From NCBI GenBank assembly GCA_903995005.1, contig CAJEZV010000013.1, positions 1 through 32,543 on the forward strand: 32,543 nt of DNA, in the 5' to 3' direction. The position numbers were made by a program, and so were the translations under genes. Position 1 is the first letter of the stretch; every line of letters starts with the position of its first letter. The notes beneath the pieces are model-generated. The model saw only the letters and a list, made by a program, of their open reading frames with translations. It was not told the origin of the DNA and ran no database searches. Positions 15,123-24,035 of the stretch are shown in pieces. Source of the DNA: an uncultured beta proteobacterium. GTDB taxonomy: Bacteria; Pseudomonadota; Gammaproteobacteria; Burkholderiales; Burkholderiaceae.

Positions 15123-16228
15123 TGTTAAAGATTAAGGTCACACAGACACTGCCAAATCCCCTGCAAATTAATATTGAATGTGCTCCAGGACAGTTGCACG
15201 CCCTGGTGGGTCCATCCGGAAGTGGAAAAACATCCGTTTTACGCACTATTGCTGGCCTGAGCAATGCTAGCCTTGGAAAAATTGAGTGTGGCAATCAAAC
15301 TTGGTTTGAAGCCGATGACTTAAAAGGCATCACAACATCACTCTCGCCGGCAGAACGCTCTTGTGGATTCTTATTTCAGCAATATGCACTCTTTCCGCAT
15401 TTAACTGCTCTTGAAAATATCTGCATTCCCCTACAAAACTCTGGACATGAATTTGCAATGCGCCAAACCATCGCAATAGATTGGTTAAGTCACATGGGAA
15501 TTGCAGAGCTTGCACAGCGTATGCCCCATCAACTTTCGGGTGGGCAACAGCAACGCGTCGCACTAGCCAGGGCTCTTGTAAAGAAGCCCAATGCTTTGCT
15601 GCTTGATGAGCCATTTTCAGCCATTGATGCGCCTACACGTCAAAGTCTTTACAAAATTCTGGCAGAGCTGCGTAAGGATCTCAATATTCCCATTCTGCTG
15701 GTGACTCATGATTTACGCGAAGCCGACCTATTAGCTGATCACATTACCGTTATAGACCAAGGCATTGGCTTGCAAACTGCAGCCCCACAGGTTCTCTTTC
15801 AGAAACCGAGAAACTCTAGAGTTGCAGAGCTTGTTGGTATCAACAATATGTTTGAAGGTGTTTTTAAATCTGGGAAGTTGAGCTGGAATAACAGCAGTCA
15901 TGTGTTTGAAGTACTTGATAAGGGCAAAATTCCACCGGGTACTCCGGTTGCCTGGGTGGTGCCCGCCGATGGATTAACTCTGTACCTCAGTCAAGTGGCT
16001 GGCAGCATTCAAGCAACGGTTCAGCAAATCAGTACCTTAGGTCAAATTGCAGTCGTTCAACTACTTACAAATGATGGTGGCCATAAAATTAGCTGGGAAG
16101 CCTCTGCAGCCGAAGTCAAAAGACTGGAATTAGAGGTAGGCAAAAACACTCATGTGGAAATGGATGGCAGCAAGATACACATCATGCCGCTTCGCCCCAT
16201 AAACGATCCACGTCGCTTTACTTCTTAG
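15122..16228 (+). CDS. modC: Molybdate ABC transporter ATP-binding protein ModC
   Basis: This 368-residue ATPase has Walker A GPSGSGKT (about 30-37), Q-loop FLFQQYALFPH, ABC signature LSGGQQQR (about 138-145), Walker B ALLLDEP and the switch His in LLVTHDLREADLLAD. The C-terminal part (about residues 230-368) reads as an accessory MOP/TOBE-like domain (GSIQATVQQISTLGQIAVVQL), which binds oxyanions in ModC. It starts on the last base of the modB stop. At its end it overlaps by 11 bases the tail of the opposing methyltransferase gene. It acts on the cytoplasmic face with ModB. Confidence 0.93.
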   Translation: MLKIKVTQTLPNPLQINIECAPGQLHALVGPSGSGKTSVLRTIAGLSNASLGKIECGNQTWFEADDLKGITTSLSPAERSCGFLFQQYALFPHLTALENICIPLQNSGHEFAMRQTIAIDWLSHMGIAELAQRMPHQLSGGQQQRVALARALVKKPNALLLDEPFSAIDAPTRQSLYKILAELRKDLNIPILLVTHDLREADLLADHITVIDQGIGLQTAAPQVLFQKPRNSRVAELVGINNMFEGVFKSGKLSWNNSSHVFEVLDKGKIPPGTPVAWVVPADGLTLYLSQVAGSIQATVQQISTLGQIAVVQLLTNDGGHKISWEASAAEVKRLELEVGKNTHVEMDGSKIHIMPLRPINDPRRFTS

Positions 16229-16835
16229 CCACCAGACCTAATAAGGCAGACATACCAGCATGTCTTGCACCCTCATTCAGCTCTTTTTCATAGCAACACA
16301 AATCTAGTATCTGGAATTCTTTTGCAAGACTCCTAATGAGTTCTTCCGTATAGAGGTGCTCAATTAAGGATGGCCCACCTGTTTTGTACTCTAGCTGCTT
16401 AGGTGTGTAGCCTTGCAATATGAAGATACCGCCGGACTTCAATGCCTTATGGGTTTTCTGAAAGATACGCTCTCGCATTGCCGGATCAGCAAACTGGATA
16501 AAAATTCCAATAACAGCGTCGTATGCGTTCTCTTGCCAATCAAAACTATCAGTATCTGAGAATGAATATTCGATTTCTACGTGATGATCTTGAGCAAACT
16601 GCTTAGCTTTAGCTAGGGCCACATCAGATGCATCAAACCCAACAACTTGCATCCCTTGCTTGGCCAACCACACACCGTTGCGCCCTTCGCCATCAGCAAT
16701 ACAAAGTACTTTGCTGCCTGGCTTTAAGTATTTTTGAGTTTGCTCAACAAGATATTCATTTGGCTCTTTGCCAAAGATGAATTCTGCTTTATTAAAACGC
16801 TCATTCCAGAACTGGGTTGCATCAGTAAAGCCCAT
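16218..16835 (-). CDS. Class I SAM-dependent methyltransferase (TehB-like)
   Basis: This protein of about 205 residues has a methyltransferase fold: opening ATQFWNERFNKAEFIFGKEPNEYL, SAM-binding motif I VLCIADGEGRNGVWLA, acidic loop VVGFDASDVALAKA, then YDAVIGIFIQF and GGIFILQGYTPKQL. The ORF track begins at 16937 inside metZ; the ATG at 16835 removes that overlap and gives the natural N-terminus. TehB-type and thiol or chalcogen methyltransferases share this opening, but the substrate is not readable. It is the last gene of the long minus-strand cluster, 22 bp after metZ, so a methionine/SAM or sulfur link is possible. Its tail overlaps the end of modC by 11 bases in opposite orientation. 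Confidence 0.82.
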   Translation of the reverse strand: MGFTDATQFWNERFNKAEFIFGKEPNEYLVEQTQKYLKPGSKVLCIADGEGRNGVWLAKQGMQVVGFDASDVALAKAKQFAQDHHVEIEYSFSDTDSFDWQENAYDAVIGIFIQFADPAMRERIFQKTHKALKSGGIFILQGYTPKQLEYKTGGPSLIEHLYTEELIRSLAKEFQILDLCCYEKELNEGARHAGMSALLGLVAKK

Positions 16836-16857
16836 AGGTCTGCTTTGGTGGACTTGA

Positions 16858-18066
16858 TTATTTTTTGAGTCCGCCAACGAGATCACTCTTGAGGTCGTTG
16901 ATATTTTCAAGGCCAACTGCAATGCGCACCAGACCATCCGTAATGCCGGCTGCTTTTCGGGCTTCAGGCGTTACCCGACAATGGGTAGTCGTTGCTGGAT
17001 GAGTAATGGTCGTACGTGTATCACCCAAGTTTGCGGTGATTGAGCACAGCTTGGTTTGGTTAATCAGCTTAAAGGCTGACTTCTTGCCACCCTTCAGCGT
17101 GAAAGACACAATTGCACCACCTGCTTTTTGCTGACGCTTTGCCAAAGCATGCTGAGGATGGGATGTCAGGCCCGGGTGATAAACACGCTCAACTCCAGCC
17201 TGCTTCTCTAGCCACTGGGCGAGAGCCAGCGCATTCTGACTTTGTTGCTTCATACGAAGCTCTAAAGTCTCTAAACCTTTGAGGAATACCCAAGCATTAA
17301 AGGCAGAGAGGGTTGGGCCTGCAGTGCGCACGTATGGGAATACTTTGCCCATGATGAATTCTTTACTACCCACAATGGCACCACCAACCACTCTCCCCTG
17401 GCCATCTAAATACTTAGTCGCCGAATGAATCACGACATCAGCACCCAAAGCCAAAGGCTTTTGTAGAGCTGGCGTGCAGAAACAGTTATCTACTGCAAAC
17501 AAAGCTTTCGCTTTCTGGGCAATCTTCGAAATTGCTTTGATATCGGCAATCTCAGTCAATGGATTAGATGGCGTCTCCAAATAAAACAGTTTGGTATTTG
17601 GCTGAACAGCAGCCTGCCACGACTTGGTATCGGCCAAGTCAACATAAGTCGTTGTAATACCAAAGCGACCCAAGATATTGGTGAACAGCTGAACAGTCGC
17701 ACCAAACACAGAGCGTGAGCAAACCACATGATCACCTGCTTGTAAGTGGGCCATTGCCATTGTCAAAATAGCTGACATACCTGAGGCGGTTGCAATACAG
17801 GCTTCGCCACCTTCTAAAGCAGCCAAGCGATCTTGGAACATGCTGACCGTTGGATTAGTAAAGCGCGAATAGATAAAGCCTTGGTCTGCATGAGCAAAAC
17901 CATCAGCAGCTAATTCGGCGCTATCAAAACAAAAACTTGAAGTCAAAAACATCGCCTCTGAATGCTCTTGATATTCAGCTGTGCGACGAGTACCAGCACG
18001 GACCGCTAAGGTCTCGAGTGCCAGCTTAGAAAAATCTGGTTTTTTGCGTGTGGTTTTGCTTTTCAT
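16858..18066 (-). CDS. metZ: O-succinylhomoserine sulfhydrylase MetZ
   Basis: This 402-residue PLP enzyme of the Cys/Met metabolism family forms homocysteine directly from O-succinylhomoserine and sulfide. Visible motifs are YSRFTNPTV (about 66-74), ATASGMSA, the cofactor region FYLETPSNPL, AVDNCFCTP, and the PLP lysine in VIHSATKYLDGQGRVVGG (about K218). The C-terminus has the TRTTITHPATTTH block. The ETPSNP and ATKYLDGQGR forms favour MetZ over cystathionine gamma-synthase. It follows purF at about 60 bp, a neighbourhood I recall from Burkholderiales. Direct sulfhydrylation means sulfide from sulfur assimilation can enter methionine here. Confidence 0.93.
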   Translation of the reverse strand: MKSKTTRKKPDFSKLALETLAVRAGTRRTAEYQEHSEAMFLTSSFCFDSAELAADGFAHADQGFIYSRFTNPTVSMFQDRLAALEGGEACIATASGMSAILTMAMAHLQAGDHVVCSRSVFGATVQLFTNILGRFGITTTYVDLADTKSWQAAVQPNTKLFYLETPSNPLTEIADIKAISKIAQKAKALFAVDNCFCTPALQKPLALGADVVIHSATKYLDGQGRVVGGAIVGSKEFIMGKVFPYVRTAGPTLSAFNAWVFLKGLETLELRMKQQSQNALALAQWLEKQAGVERVYHPGLTSHPQHALAKRQQKAGGAIVSFTLKGGKKSAFKLINQTKLCSITANLGDTRTTITHPATTTHCRVTPEARKAAGITDGLVRIAVGLENINDLKSDLVGGLKK

Positions 18067-18089
18067 ACTGCTATTTTGACACCGAATTG

Positions 18090-18118
18090 AAGAATTGCCT
18101 CATTGAAGGCAAATTCTT
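18090..18118 (-). other. Hairpin between purF and metZ
   Basis: AAGAATT plus GCCT pairs with AGGC plus AATTCTT around a six-base loop, with one bulged T, giving 11 base pairs. On the minus-strand transcript no U-run follows, so it is not a typical terminator; on the plus strand a T-run follows after five bases. It lies upstream of metZ and may affect mRNA processing or translation. Confidence 0.35.
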
Positions 18119-18126
18119 GTCGCTTT

Positions 18127-19665
18127 TTAGTCTTCGGTGGCTAAATGCAGATGAAGCTGGGAGCGGGCAAAGTCGCTCGAATCGCGCTGACGGTCTGCTT
18201 TTGCAGCCGAGGTATTTCTGGCGGCCTCTAAGGCATCCAAATAAGACTCGGTGATATCGCCAGTAACGTAATGCCCATCAAAACAAGATGCTTCAAATTG
18301 ATGAATAGCAGGATTAATATCGCGCACCGCCTGCTTCATATCCTCAACGCTTTGATAGATTAATTGGTCTGCACCAATCATCTTGTTAATTTCTTCATCG
18401 GTTCGGCCATAAGCAACCAACTCACTGCGCGTTGGCATATCAATGCCGTATACGTTTGGAAAACGTACCGGAGGTGCTGCTGATGCAAAGATGACTTTCT
18501 TAGCGCCTGATTCGCGCGCCATTTGTACAATCTCAAACGAGGTGGTGCCTCGTACGATAGAGTCATCCACAATCAATACTTTTTTGTCTTTAAATTCAAT
18601 ACGCATTGCATTGAGCTTTTGGCGCACTGATTTCTTGCGAACAGCCTGGCCTGGCATGATAAAGGTACGGCCGATGTAGCGGTTCTTAAAGAAGCCTTCG
18701 CGATAATCAACACCTAAATTTTTAGCTACTTGCATTGCTGCAGGACGACTTGAATCCGGAATTGGCATAACGACATCGATCTCATCGACATTTGTTTCTT
18801 TACGAATCTTCTCAGCTAAGTAGTCACCCATGCGCATGCGTACGTTGTAAACCGTTACGCCATCGATCGTAGAGTCTGGACGCGCCATGTAGACATATTC
18901 GAAGATGCAAGGTGTGAGTACGGCATTGGGTACACATTGACGAGAGTAGAAGTTGCCATCTAAATCGATATAGATTGCTTCACCAGGATTGACATCGCGG
19001 ACAAAAGTAAAGCCCAAGCCTTCCAGTGCTACTGACTCTGATGTCACCATCCATTCAGGACCTTGCGGTGTATCAATGCGACCGATACACAGAGGACGAA
19101 TCCCAAATGGATCACGGAAGGCTAATAAACCATAACCGGCAATCAGAGAGACCACGGCATAAGAACCTTTTACACGGCCTGTCACTCCAGTCACAGCATT
19201 AAACATAGCACCCTCATCCAAGGCAACGCTATTAGTTTCTTTTTGGAGCTCGTCCGCTAGGACGTTTAGTAGCACCTCAGTATCGGAGCTAGTATTAATG
19301 TGGCGGCGATCACGGTAAGCCATTTCAACACGCAGGCTTGGTGCGTTTGTCAGGTTACCGTTGTGAGCCAAGACAATTCCGTATGGTGCACTGACGTAAA
19401 AAGGTTGCGCCTCTTCTTCGCTACTTGCTGAACCAGCGGTTGGATAACGAACCTGACCAATGCCAGCGTTGCCAACCAAGCTACGCATATTGCGCGTTCT
19501 AAATACGTCACGTACAAGACCGTTAGCCTTGTGCATCGTGAACGAATTGCCGTTCATGGTTGCGATACCAGCCGCATCTTGTCCGCGGTGTTGCAGGAGC
19601 AACAAAGCATCATAGAGAAGTTGATTTACTGGTGAGTGGGAAATAGTTCCGACGACGCCGCACAT
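18127..19665 (-). CDS. purF: Amidophosphoribosyltransferase PurF
   Basis: This 512-residue enzyme catalyses the first committed step of purine synthesis, making 5-phosphoribosylamine from PRPP and glutamine. It begins MCGVVGT, so Cys2 becomes the N-terminal nucleophile of the glutaminase domain after Met removal. RGQDAAGIAT and LAHNGNLTNA are further Ntn-hydrolase motifs. The C-terminal phosphoribosyltransferase domain has the PRPP loop KVLIVDDSIVRGTT. IPDSSRPAA and FKNRYIGRTFI are typical. It follows cvpA by four bases, the classic cvpA-purF pair. Confidence 0.97.
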   Translation of the reverse strand: MCGVVGTISHSPVNQLLYDALLLLQHRGQDAAGIATMNGNSFTMHKANGLVRDVFRTRNMRSLVGNAGIGQVRYPTAGSASSEEEAQPFYVSAPYGIVLAHNGNLTNAPSLRVEMAYRDRRHINTSSDTEVLLNVLADELQKETNSVALDEGAMFNAVTGVTGRVKGSYAVVSLIAGYGLLAFRDPFGIRPLCIGRIDTPQGPEWMVTSESVALEGLGFTFVRDVNPGEAIYIDLDGNFYSRQCVPNAVLTPCIFEYVYMARPDSTIDGVTVYNVRMRMGDYLAEKIRKETNVDEIDVVMPIPDSSRPAAMQVAKNLGVDYREGFFKNRYIGRTFIMPGQAVRKKSVRQKLNAMRIEFKDKKVLIVDDSIVRGTTSFEIVQMARESGAKKVIFASAAPPVRFPNVYGIDMPTRSELVAYGRTDEEINKMIGADQLIYQSVEDMKQAVRDINPAIHQFEASCFDGHYVTGDITESYLDALEAARNTSAAKADRQRDSSDFARSQLHLHLATED

Positions 19666-19669
19666 ATCT

Positions 19670-20236
19670 CTAGATTCCTATTGTTAATTTAGGAGTAATG
19701 GTAGGTGTTACTTTGGGCATTGCCTCACCCAATTGCTTAGCCCAGTCAGCTGGCAGCCAACCTTTGATTAAACCGGTTGCCATATCGATAGCAGGTCTTG
19801 TAATGGCATCTTTCCAGGCCACACTTTGCGTAATTGGCGTTAATGCAGCCAGAGTTGCCAAGATCACAACAACTAAAGCACCGCGCGCCAAACCAAACAC
19901 TAAACCCAAGAATCGGTCTGTCAAACTCAATCCCGCTGACAAGATAATTTTTTGCACTACCCCGCCGCACAATCCACAAATAATCAGCGTCAGTATGAAG
20001 AGAATCAAAAAACTCAAACCTAGACTGAGTAATTCATCTAGATGAAATGTCGAGAGCCATTCTGTAGAAAGATAATTTGTATAGTGATAAGCAACCCATG
20101 CAGCCACAAACCAAGATGCTAGTGCAAGCACTTCTTTAAAGAGGCCGCGAGAGATACCCACCAAAGCAGATACTAAGAGCACAACTAGGGTGAAGTAATC
20201 CACCGATGTTAGTTTTAAGGTGGATAAGTATTCCAT
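19670..20236 (-). CDS. cvpA: CvpA family membrane protein
   Basis: This 188-residue protein has four hydrophobic segments and the CvpA opening LTSVDYFTLVVLLVSALVGISRGLFKEVLALASW. TDRFLGLVFGLARGALVVVI follows. In enterobacteria CvpA is needed for colicin V production and envelope stress tolerance; the biochemical role is still unclear. It begins on the last base of the SPOR-protein stop (TAATG overlap) and is followed by purF after four bases, so it is tightly co-expressed with both. The ATG start gives the expected short lead before helix 1. Confidence 0.93.
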   Translation of the reverse strand: MEYLSTLKLTSVDYFTLVVLLVSALVGISRGLFKEVLALASWFVAAWVAYHYTNYLSTEWLSTFHLDELLSLGLSFLILFILTLIICGLCGGVVQKIILSAGLSLTDRFLGLVFGLARGALVVVILATLAALTPITQSVAWKDAITRPAIDMATGLIKGWLPADWAKQLGEAMPKVTPTITPKLTIGI

Positions 20237-21003
20237 TACTGCTTACCAGTCTCGACAAGTCTTGGTGACAGACCCATCGCCTTAATCTTCTTTTCTGCTG
20301 CTTCTGCATCATCTTTATCGGTATATGGGCCGGCCCGTAAAACATAGAGTTTGACACCATCCGTACCGGTCTTATTTAAGACGTAGTTTGGAATCTTTTG
20401 ATCTTTGAGTTTTGCAATCCAGCCCTTGGCGCGCTCTTCCGAAGCAAAGGCGCCAATCTGAATGACATACTTTCCTGAACCATTTGTGGAGCCGTTTTCA
20501 GAATTGGTATTTGCAGGCTTGGCGGCAATGACCTCTTCGCCAGCAGCCAATCCCAATCCAGCAGCTTTATTTGGTGCAGGTGGTGGCTTAACTTCAGCTT
20601 TTACTTCTGGTTTTGGCTCTGGAGTAGCAACTACTTTGGGCGCTTCTTTTACCGGCTCAGCCGAGGCTTCTGCTTTAGGCTTCTCTTCAGGCCTTGCTTC
20701 TGTTCCTGGGATTGGCAGACTGGTGACAATATTGACAGCGATATCGTTAGGTGAAGATTTTGGTTTATTGTCCAAAATACGTGGCAAACCAACTACCGCG
20801 ATGAGGACTAAAACGGCAGCACCAATCAATCGATGGCGTGCTCTTTGTTGTTCTGGATCTTCTGTGAGAGCGAGCTCTTCTGCTTCAGCAGCGCGCTGGA
20901 AACTGCGGGGGGCAGCACGTTTAGCGGAGCGCCTCCCTACTGAACCTAATTCAAGGTCATCAGCCTGTGTTTTTCGCTTAAAGAAGCTCGGTAAACGAAT
21001 CAT
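20236..21003 (-). CDS. SPOR domain-containing membrane protein (DedD-like)
   Basis: This 255-residue bitopic protein has a basic, charged cytoplasmic N-terminus and one transmembrane helix (about 58-77, RLIGAAVLVLIAVVGLP). A low-complexity linker rich in Pro, Glu, Lys and Ala follows (about 100-165). The C-terminal SPOR domain covers about 178-255 (KYVIQIGAFASEERAKGWIAKL and YVLRAGPYTDKDDAEAAEKKIK). SPOR domains bind denuded peptidoglycan at the division site, so this is probably a cell-division envelope protein like DedD. It lies between folC and cvpA, the same order as folC-dedD-cvpA-purF in E. coli, which supports the DedD analogy. The repetitive linker is what produces the long antisense ORF seen in the track. 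Confidence 0.9.
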   Translation of the reverse strand: MIRLPSFFKRKTQADDLELGSVGRRSAKRAAPRSFQRAAEAEELALTEDPEQQRARHRLIGAAVLVLIAVVGLPRILDNKPKSSPNDIAVNIVTSLPIPGTEARPEEKPKAEASAEPVKEAPKVVATPEPKPEVKAEVKPPPAPNKAAGLGLAAGEEVIAAKPANTNSENGSTNGSGKYVIQIGAFASEERAKGWIAKLKDQKIPNYVLNKTGTDGVKLYVLRAGPYTDKDDAEAAEKKIKAMGLSPRLVETGKQ

Positions 21004-21006
21004 GGA

Positions 21007-22332
21007 TCAATGGGCCTGGTTGTTTCGGTAAGTCATTACGCCTGCAACGGTATAGAAGGATCCGAAGGTCACAATTCTATCACCCTCACCCGCTTTTGAT
21101 AGGGCTTTTTGATAGGCTGCAGCAGGATCCGGGAAGCATTCAATACCGCCATCAGCCCCGTTTTGAGGCCTTACGCCCGCGGCCTCAAGCCTCTTTGCGA
21201 GCGCCAAGGCGCTAGCTGCCCTTGGGGTCGGTAAATCCGTACAAAACCAGAAATCCACAATATCCAACAAGGGCTTAATCACCCCATCAATATCCTTATC
21301 CGCCATGGCTCCAAAGATGGCGTAGGTATATGGGTGGTAACCCATTTTGTCTAGGCCTTGACCTAAGGTAGCTGCCGCATGCGGGTTATGAGCCACATCT
21401 AGCACTACGGTTGGCTGCCCTGGTAACACCTGAAAGCGGCCGGGCAACTCAACCAAGGCAAAGCCATTACGAATATCTTGAGCGCTCACCGGTAAGCGCT
21501 GATGAAGTGCCATCAAAGCAGCAATCACTGCCGTAGCATTGAGAATTTGATTAGCGCCACGTAGTGCGGGATAACCAAGACCGCTAAAACGCTTCTTGCG
21601 ACCAGCCCAACCCCACTGCTGTTTATCGCCTTGGAAGTTATAGTCCCGCCCCTGCAACCAAAGATCACAACCAAGCTCTTCGGCATAGTCAATTAAAGAC
21701 TGAGGTGGGACAGGATCACCACACACTGCAATATGTCCGGGGCGAAAGATGCCAGCCTTCTCCCGACCAATCGCCTCTCGGGTTCCACCTAAGAAATCTG
21801 CGTGATCAATATCAATACTAGTCACGATGGCACAATCCGCATCCACAATATTGACAGCATCTAAGCGACCACCCATACCAACTTCTAGCACTACTGCATC
21901 TAAGTTTGCTTTAGAGAACAGATGCATGATGGCTAAAGTGGTGAACTCAAAATACGTTAGCGTTGGGGCATCTACCAAACTCACGCGCGCATTTTCAACG
22001 GCGGTGAAATGCTCTAACAAAAGGTCATCGCTAACCTCTTGTCCATTTACACGAGCACGCTCGTTAAATTTCAGTAAATGTGGTGAAGTATGACAGCCAA
22101 CTCGGTAGCCAGAGGCCAACAAAATACTCTCGAGATAGGCGCAAGTTGAGCCCTTGCCATTAGTCCCAGCAACGGTAATTACTGGGCAATCAAACTGAAG
22201 ACCTAATGCGGCTTTAACCCGATTAATACGCTCAAGCCCCATATCGATACCAACCGGGTGGGCTGTTTCGAGGTAACTAAGCCAAGCCTCTAGGCTAGAA
22301 AAAAGAATCGGAGATTGATGTGCTGTGCTCAA
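21007..22332 (-). CDS. folC: Bifunctional folylpolyglutamate / dihydrofolate synthase FolC
   Basis: This enzyme of about 441 residues adds glutamate to dihydropteroate and to folates. It has the Mur-ligase-like P-loop VAGTNGKGSTCAYLES, the family opening LETAHPVGIDMGLERI, TSPHLLKFNERARVNG, VLEVGMGGRLDAVN, and the C-terminal VVLDVAHNPHAAATLGQGL. The ORF-track start at 22434 would overlap accD by about 100 bases and adds sequence unlike the family. I prefer TTG at 22332, just after the accD stop; GTG at 22353 is an alternative. Neither has a strong ribosome-binding site, so the exact start is uncertain. It is three bases upstream of the SPOR gene. Confidence 0.93.
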   Translation of the reverse strand: MSTAHQSPILFSSLEAWLSYLETAHPVGIDMGLERINRVKAALGLQFDCPVITVAGTNGKGSTCAYLESILLASGYRVGCHTSPHLLKFNERARVNGQEVSDDLLLEHFTAVENARVSLVDAPTLTYFEFTTLAIMHLFSKANLDAVVLEVGMGGRLDAVNIVDADCAIVTSIDIDHADFLGGTREAIGREKAGIFRPGHIAVCGDPVPPQSLIDYAEELGCDLWLQGRDYNFQGDKQQWGWAGRKKRFSGLGYPALRGANQILNATAVIAALMALHQRLPVSAQDIRNGFALVELPGRFQVLPGQPTVVLDVAHNPHAAATLGQGLDKMGYHPYTYAIFGAMADKDIDGVIKPLLDIVDFWFCTDLPTPRAASALALAKRLEAAGVRPQNGADGGIECFPDPAAAYQKALSKAGEGDRIVTFGSFYTVAGVMTYRNNQAH

Positions 22333-22336
22333 GCGC

Positions 22337-23224
22337 TTAAACGGCTGCGCCACCCGCAATCGCAGGCTCTGGAAGTTTTTGCAAGAGCGCCAATAATCGC
22401 GCAATCTCGCCACGCATTTGGCGACGGTCAACAATCATGTCGATACCACCCTTTTGCATCAAGAACTCAGAACGCTGAAATCCTTCTGGTAATTTTTCAC
22501 GAACCGTTTGTTCAATGACGCGTGGACCAGCAAAACCAATCAAGGCTTTTGGTTCAGCCATCACCACATCACCCATGAAGGCGAAGCTAGCGGAGATGCC
22601 GCCCATAGTCGGATCAGTTAATACGCTGATATAGGGCAAACCTTTTTTAGACAGCAGGGTCAACATTGAGTTGGTCTTTGCCATCTGAAATAAAGATAAC
22701 AAACTCTCTTGCATACGAGCACCACCGGTAGCAGTGACACAGATGAAGGCACATTTCTTATCAATCGCTTCTTGAGCTCCACGAGCAAAACGCTCACCAA
22801 CTACAGAGCCCATCGACCCGCCCATGTATTGGAATTCAAAGCAGGTGACTACTACTGGAATAGCTTCAATCTTTCCGCCCATCACAATTAAAGCTTCTGA
22901 TTCACCTGAGGCATCGTTTGCCTCTTTGATACGGTCTGGATATTTTTTGGAATCTTTAAATTTCAGTGGGTCCGTTGGGTAGATGTCTGCACCGATTTCA
23001 TAACGGCCCTTTGGATCGAGCAAGCTGTCTAAACGCTGACGCGCACCAATGCGCATGTGATGACTGCATTTTGGACATACTGAAAGGTTCGCTTCGATAT
23101 CTGTGCTGTAGAGAACTGTTTCACAACTAGGGCACTTAACCCACAGTCCTTCAGGTACTGATTTGCGATTTGCAGGATCAGTATGTTGAATTTGGGGTGG
23201 GAGTAATTTATCTATCCAGCTCAT
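22337..23224 (-). CDS. accD: Acetyl-CoA carboxylase carboxyltransferase subunit beta
   Basis: This 295-residue protein has the N-terminal zinc ribbon with Cys at about 31, 34, 50 and 53 ([10 protein letters not shown] then CPKCSHHM). The crotonase-like carboxyltransferase fold follows, with FVCVTA-like [14 protein letters not shown], and [12 protein letters not shown] and [22 protein letters not shown]. With AccA it transfers carboxyl from biotin to acetyl-CoA to make malonyl-CoA, the first step of fatty-acid synthesis. It lies between trpA (five-base gap) and folC, an arrangement widespread in Proteobacteria. The zinc ribbon can also bind nucleic acid in E. coli. Confidence 0.97.
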   Translation of the reverse strand: MSWIDKLLPPQIQHTDPANRKSVPEGLWVKCPSCETVLYSTDIEANLSVCPKCSHHMRIGARQRLDSLLDPKGRYEIGADIYPTDPLKFKDSKKYPDRIKEANDASGESEALIVMGGKIEAIPVVVTCFEFQYMGGSMGSVVGERFARGAQEAIDKKCAFICVTATGGARMQESLLSLFQMAKTNSMLTLLSKKGLPYISVLTDPTMGGISASFAFMGDVVMAEPKALIGFAGPRVIEQTVREKLPEGFQRSEFLMQKGGIDMIVDRRQMRGEIARLLALLQKLPEPAIAGGAAV

Positions 23225-23229
23225 TAGTT

Positions 23230-24027
23230 TTAACTATCCAATGCGTCGCGAATCTCACGAATGAAGGTTTCCAACGATTGTACTGCCTGCCCAGGGGGTG
23301 CATCCTCCAAAAGGCGAATAATGCGGCTGCCAATCACCACAGCATCAGCGCTTTGGGATACCGCCTTAGCGCTGGCAGCATCACTAATCCCAAAGCCTAC
23401 GGCGATTGGAATATCGGTCTCCTCGCGGATCTTAGGAATAATGCTGGCCACATCTTGAGCATTGAGGTGAGAAGCACCTGTAACTCCCCGCATAGAAACG
23501 TAATAAATATAACCAGAAGCAATTTTGGCAGCCTCTTTAATGCGCTCATGTGATGAGGTTGGCGCCAATAAGAAAATGGGATCAATACCAGCAATACGCA
23601 TATGTGCAGCAAAATCAACACACTCTTCAGGCGGGTAATCTACTATCAGCACGCCATCAACACCAGCAGCTTTTGCTTCGGTTGCAAAACGCTCTGCTCC
23701 CATTTGCTCGACAGGATTTGCATAACCCATTAAGACAACTGGTGTATCCGCATCTTTCTTACGAAACTCTTTGACCATTTCAAGGCAGCCGTGCAATGTC
23801 ACGCCGTGCGTTAATGCTCGCTCTGATGATCTCTGAATGACTGGACCATCGGCCATTGGATCTGAGAAAGGTACGCCTAACTCGATCACACTTGAGCCAC
23901 CACGAACCAATGCATGCATTAACTCGACCGTTTGCTTTGGATCTGGATCGCCTGCAGTAATAAATGGAATTAATCCTTTTTTGCCCGATGCTTTTAACTC
24001 TTTAAAGAGCGCCGTAATTTTTGACAT
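23230..24027 (-). CDS. trpA: Tryptophan synthase alpha chain
   Basis: This 265-residue TIM barrel cleaves indole-3-glycerol phosphate to indole, which is channelled to TrpB. It has the catalytic Glu in [19 protein letters not shown] (about E49) and Asp (about D60). [36 protein letters not shown] and the phosphate-binding [13 protein letters not shown] are all intact. It follows trpB after nine bases. The trpE, trpG, trpD and trpC genes are not in the window, so the pathway is split as is usual in Burkholderiales. Confidence 0.97.
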   Translation of the reverse strand: MSKITALFKELKASGKKGLIPFITAGDPDPKQTVELMHALVRGGSSVIELGVPFSDPMADGPVIQRSSERALTHGVTLHGCLEMVKEFRKKDADTPVVLMGYANPVEQMGAERFATEAKAAGVDGVLIVDYPPEECVDFAAHMRIAGIDPIFLLAPTSSHERIKEAAKIASGYIYYVSMRGVTGASHLNAQDVASIIPKIREETDIPIAVGFGISDAASAKAVSQSADAVVIGSRIIRLLEDAPPGQAVQSLETFIREIRDALDS

Positions 24028-24035
24028 CGTTTTTC

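Noticed and set aside
20462-21031. 189-residue plus-strand ORF opposite the SPOR-domain gene
   Set aside because: It is antisense to a well-supported gene; its Gly/Ala/Ser/Phe-rich, low-complexity sequence is the mirror of the Pro/Glu/Lys linker. No domain is recognisable.
22315-22434. Long N-terminal extension of FolC from the ORF track (start 22434)
   Set aside because: It would overlap accD by about 100 bases and encodes sequence unlike FolC. A later TTG or GTG start fits better.
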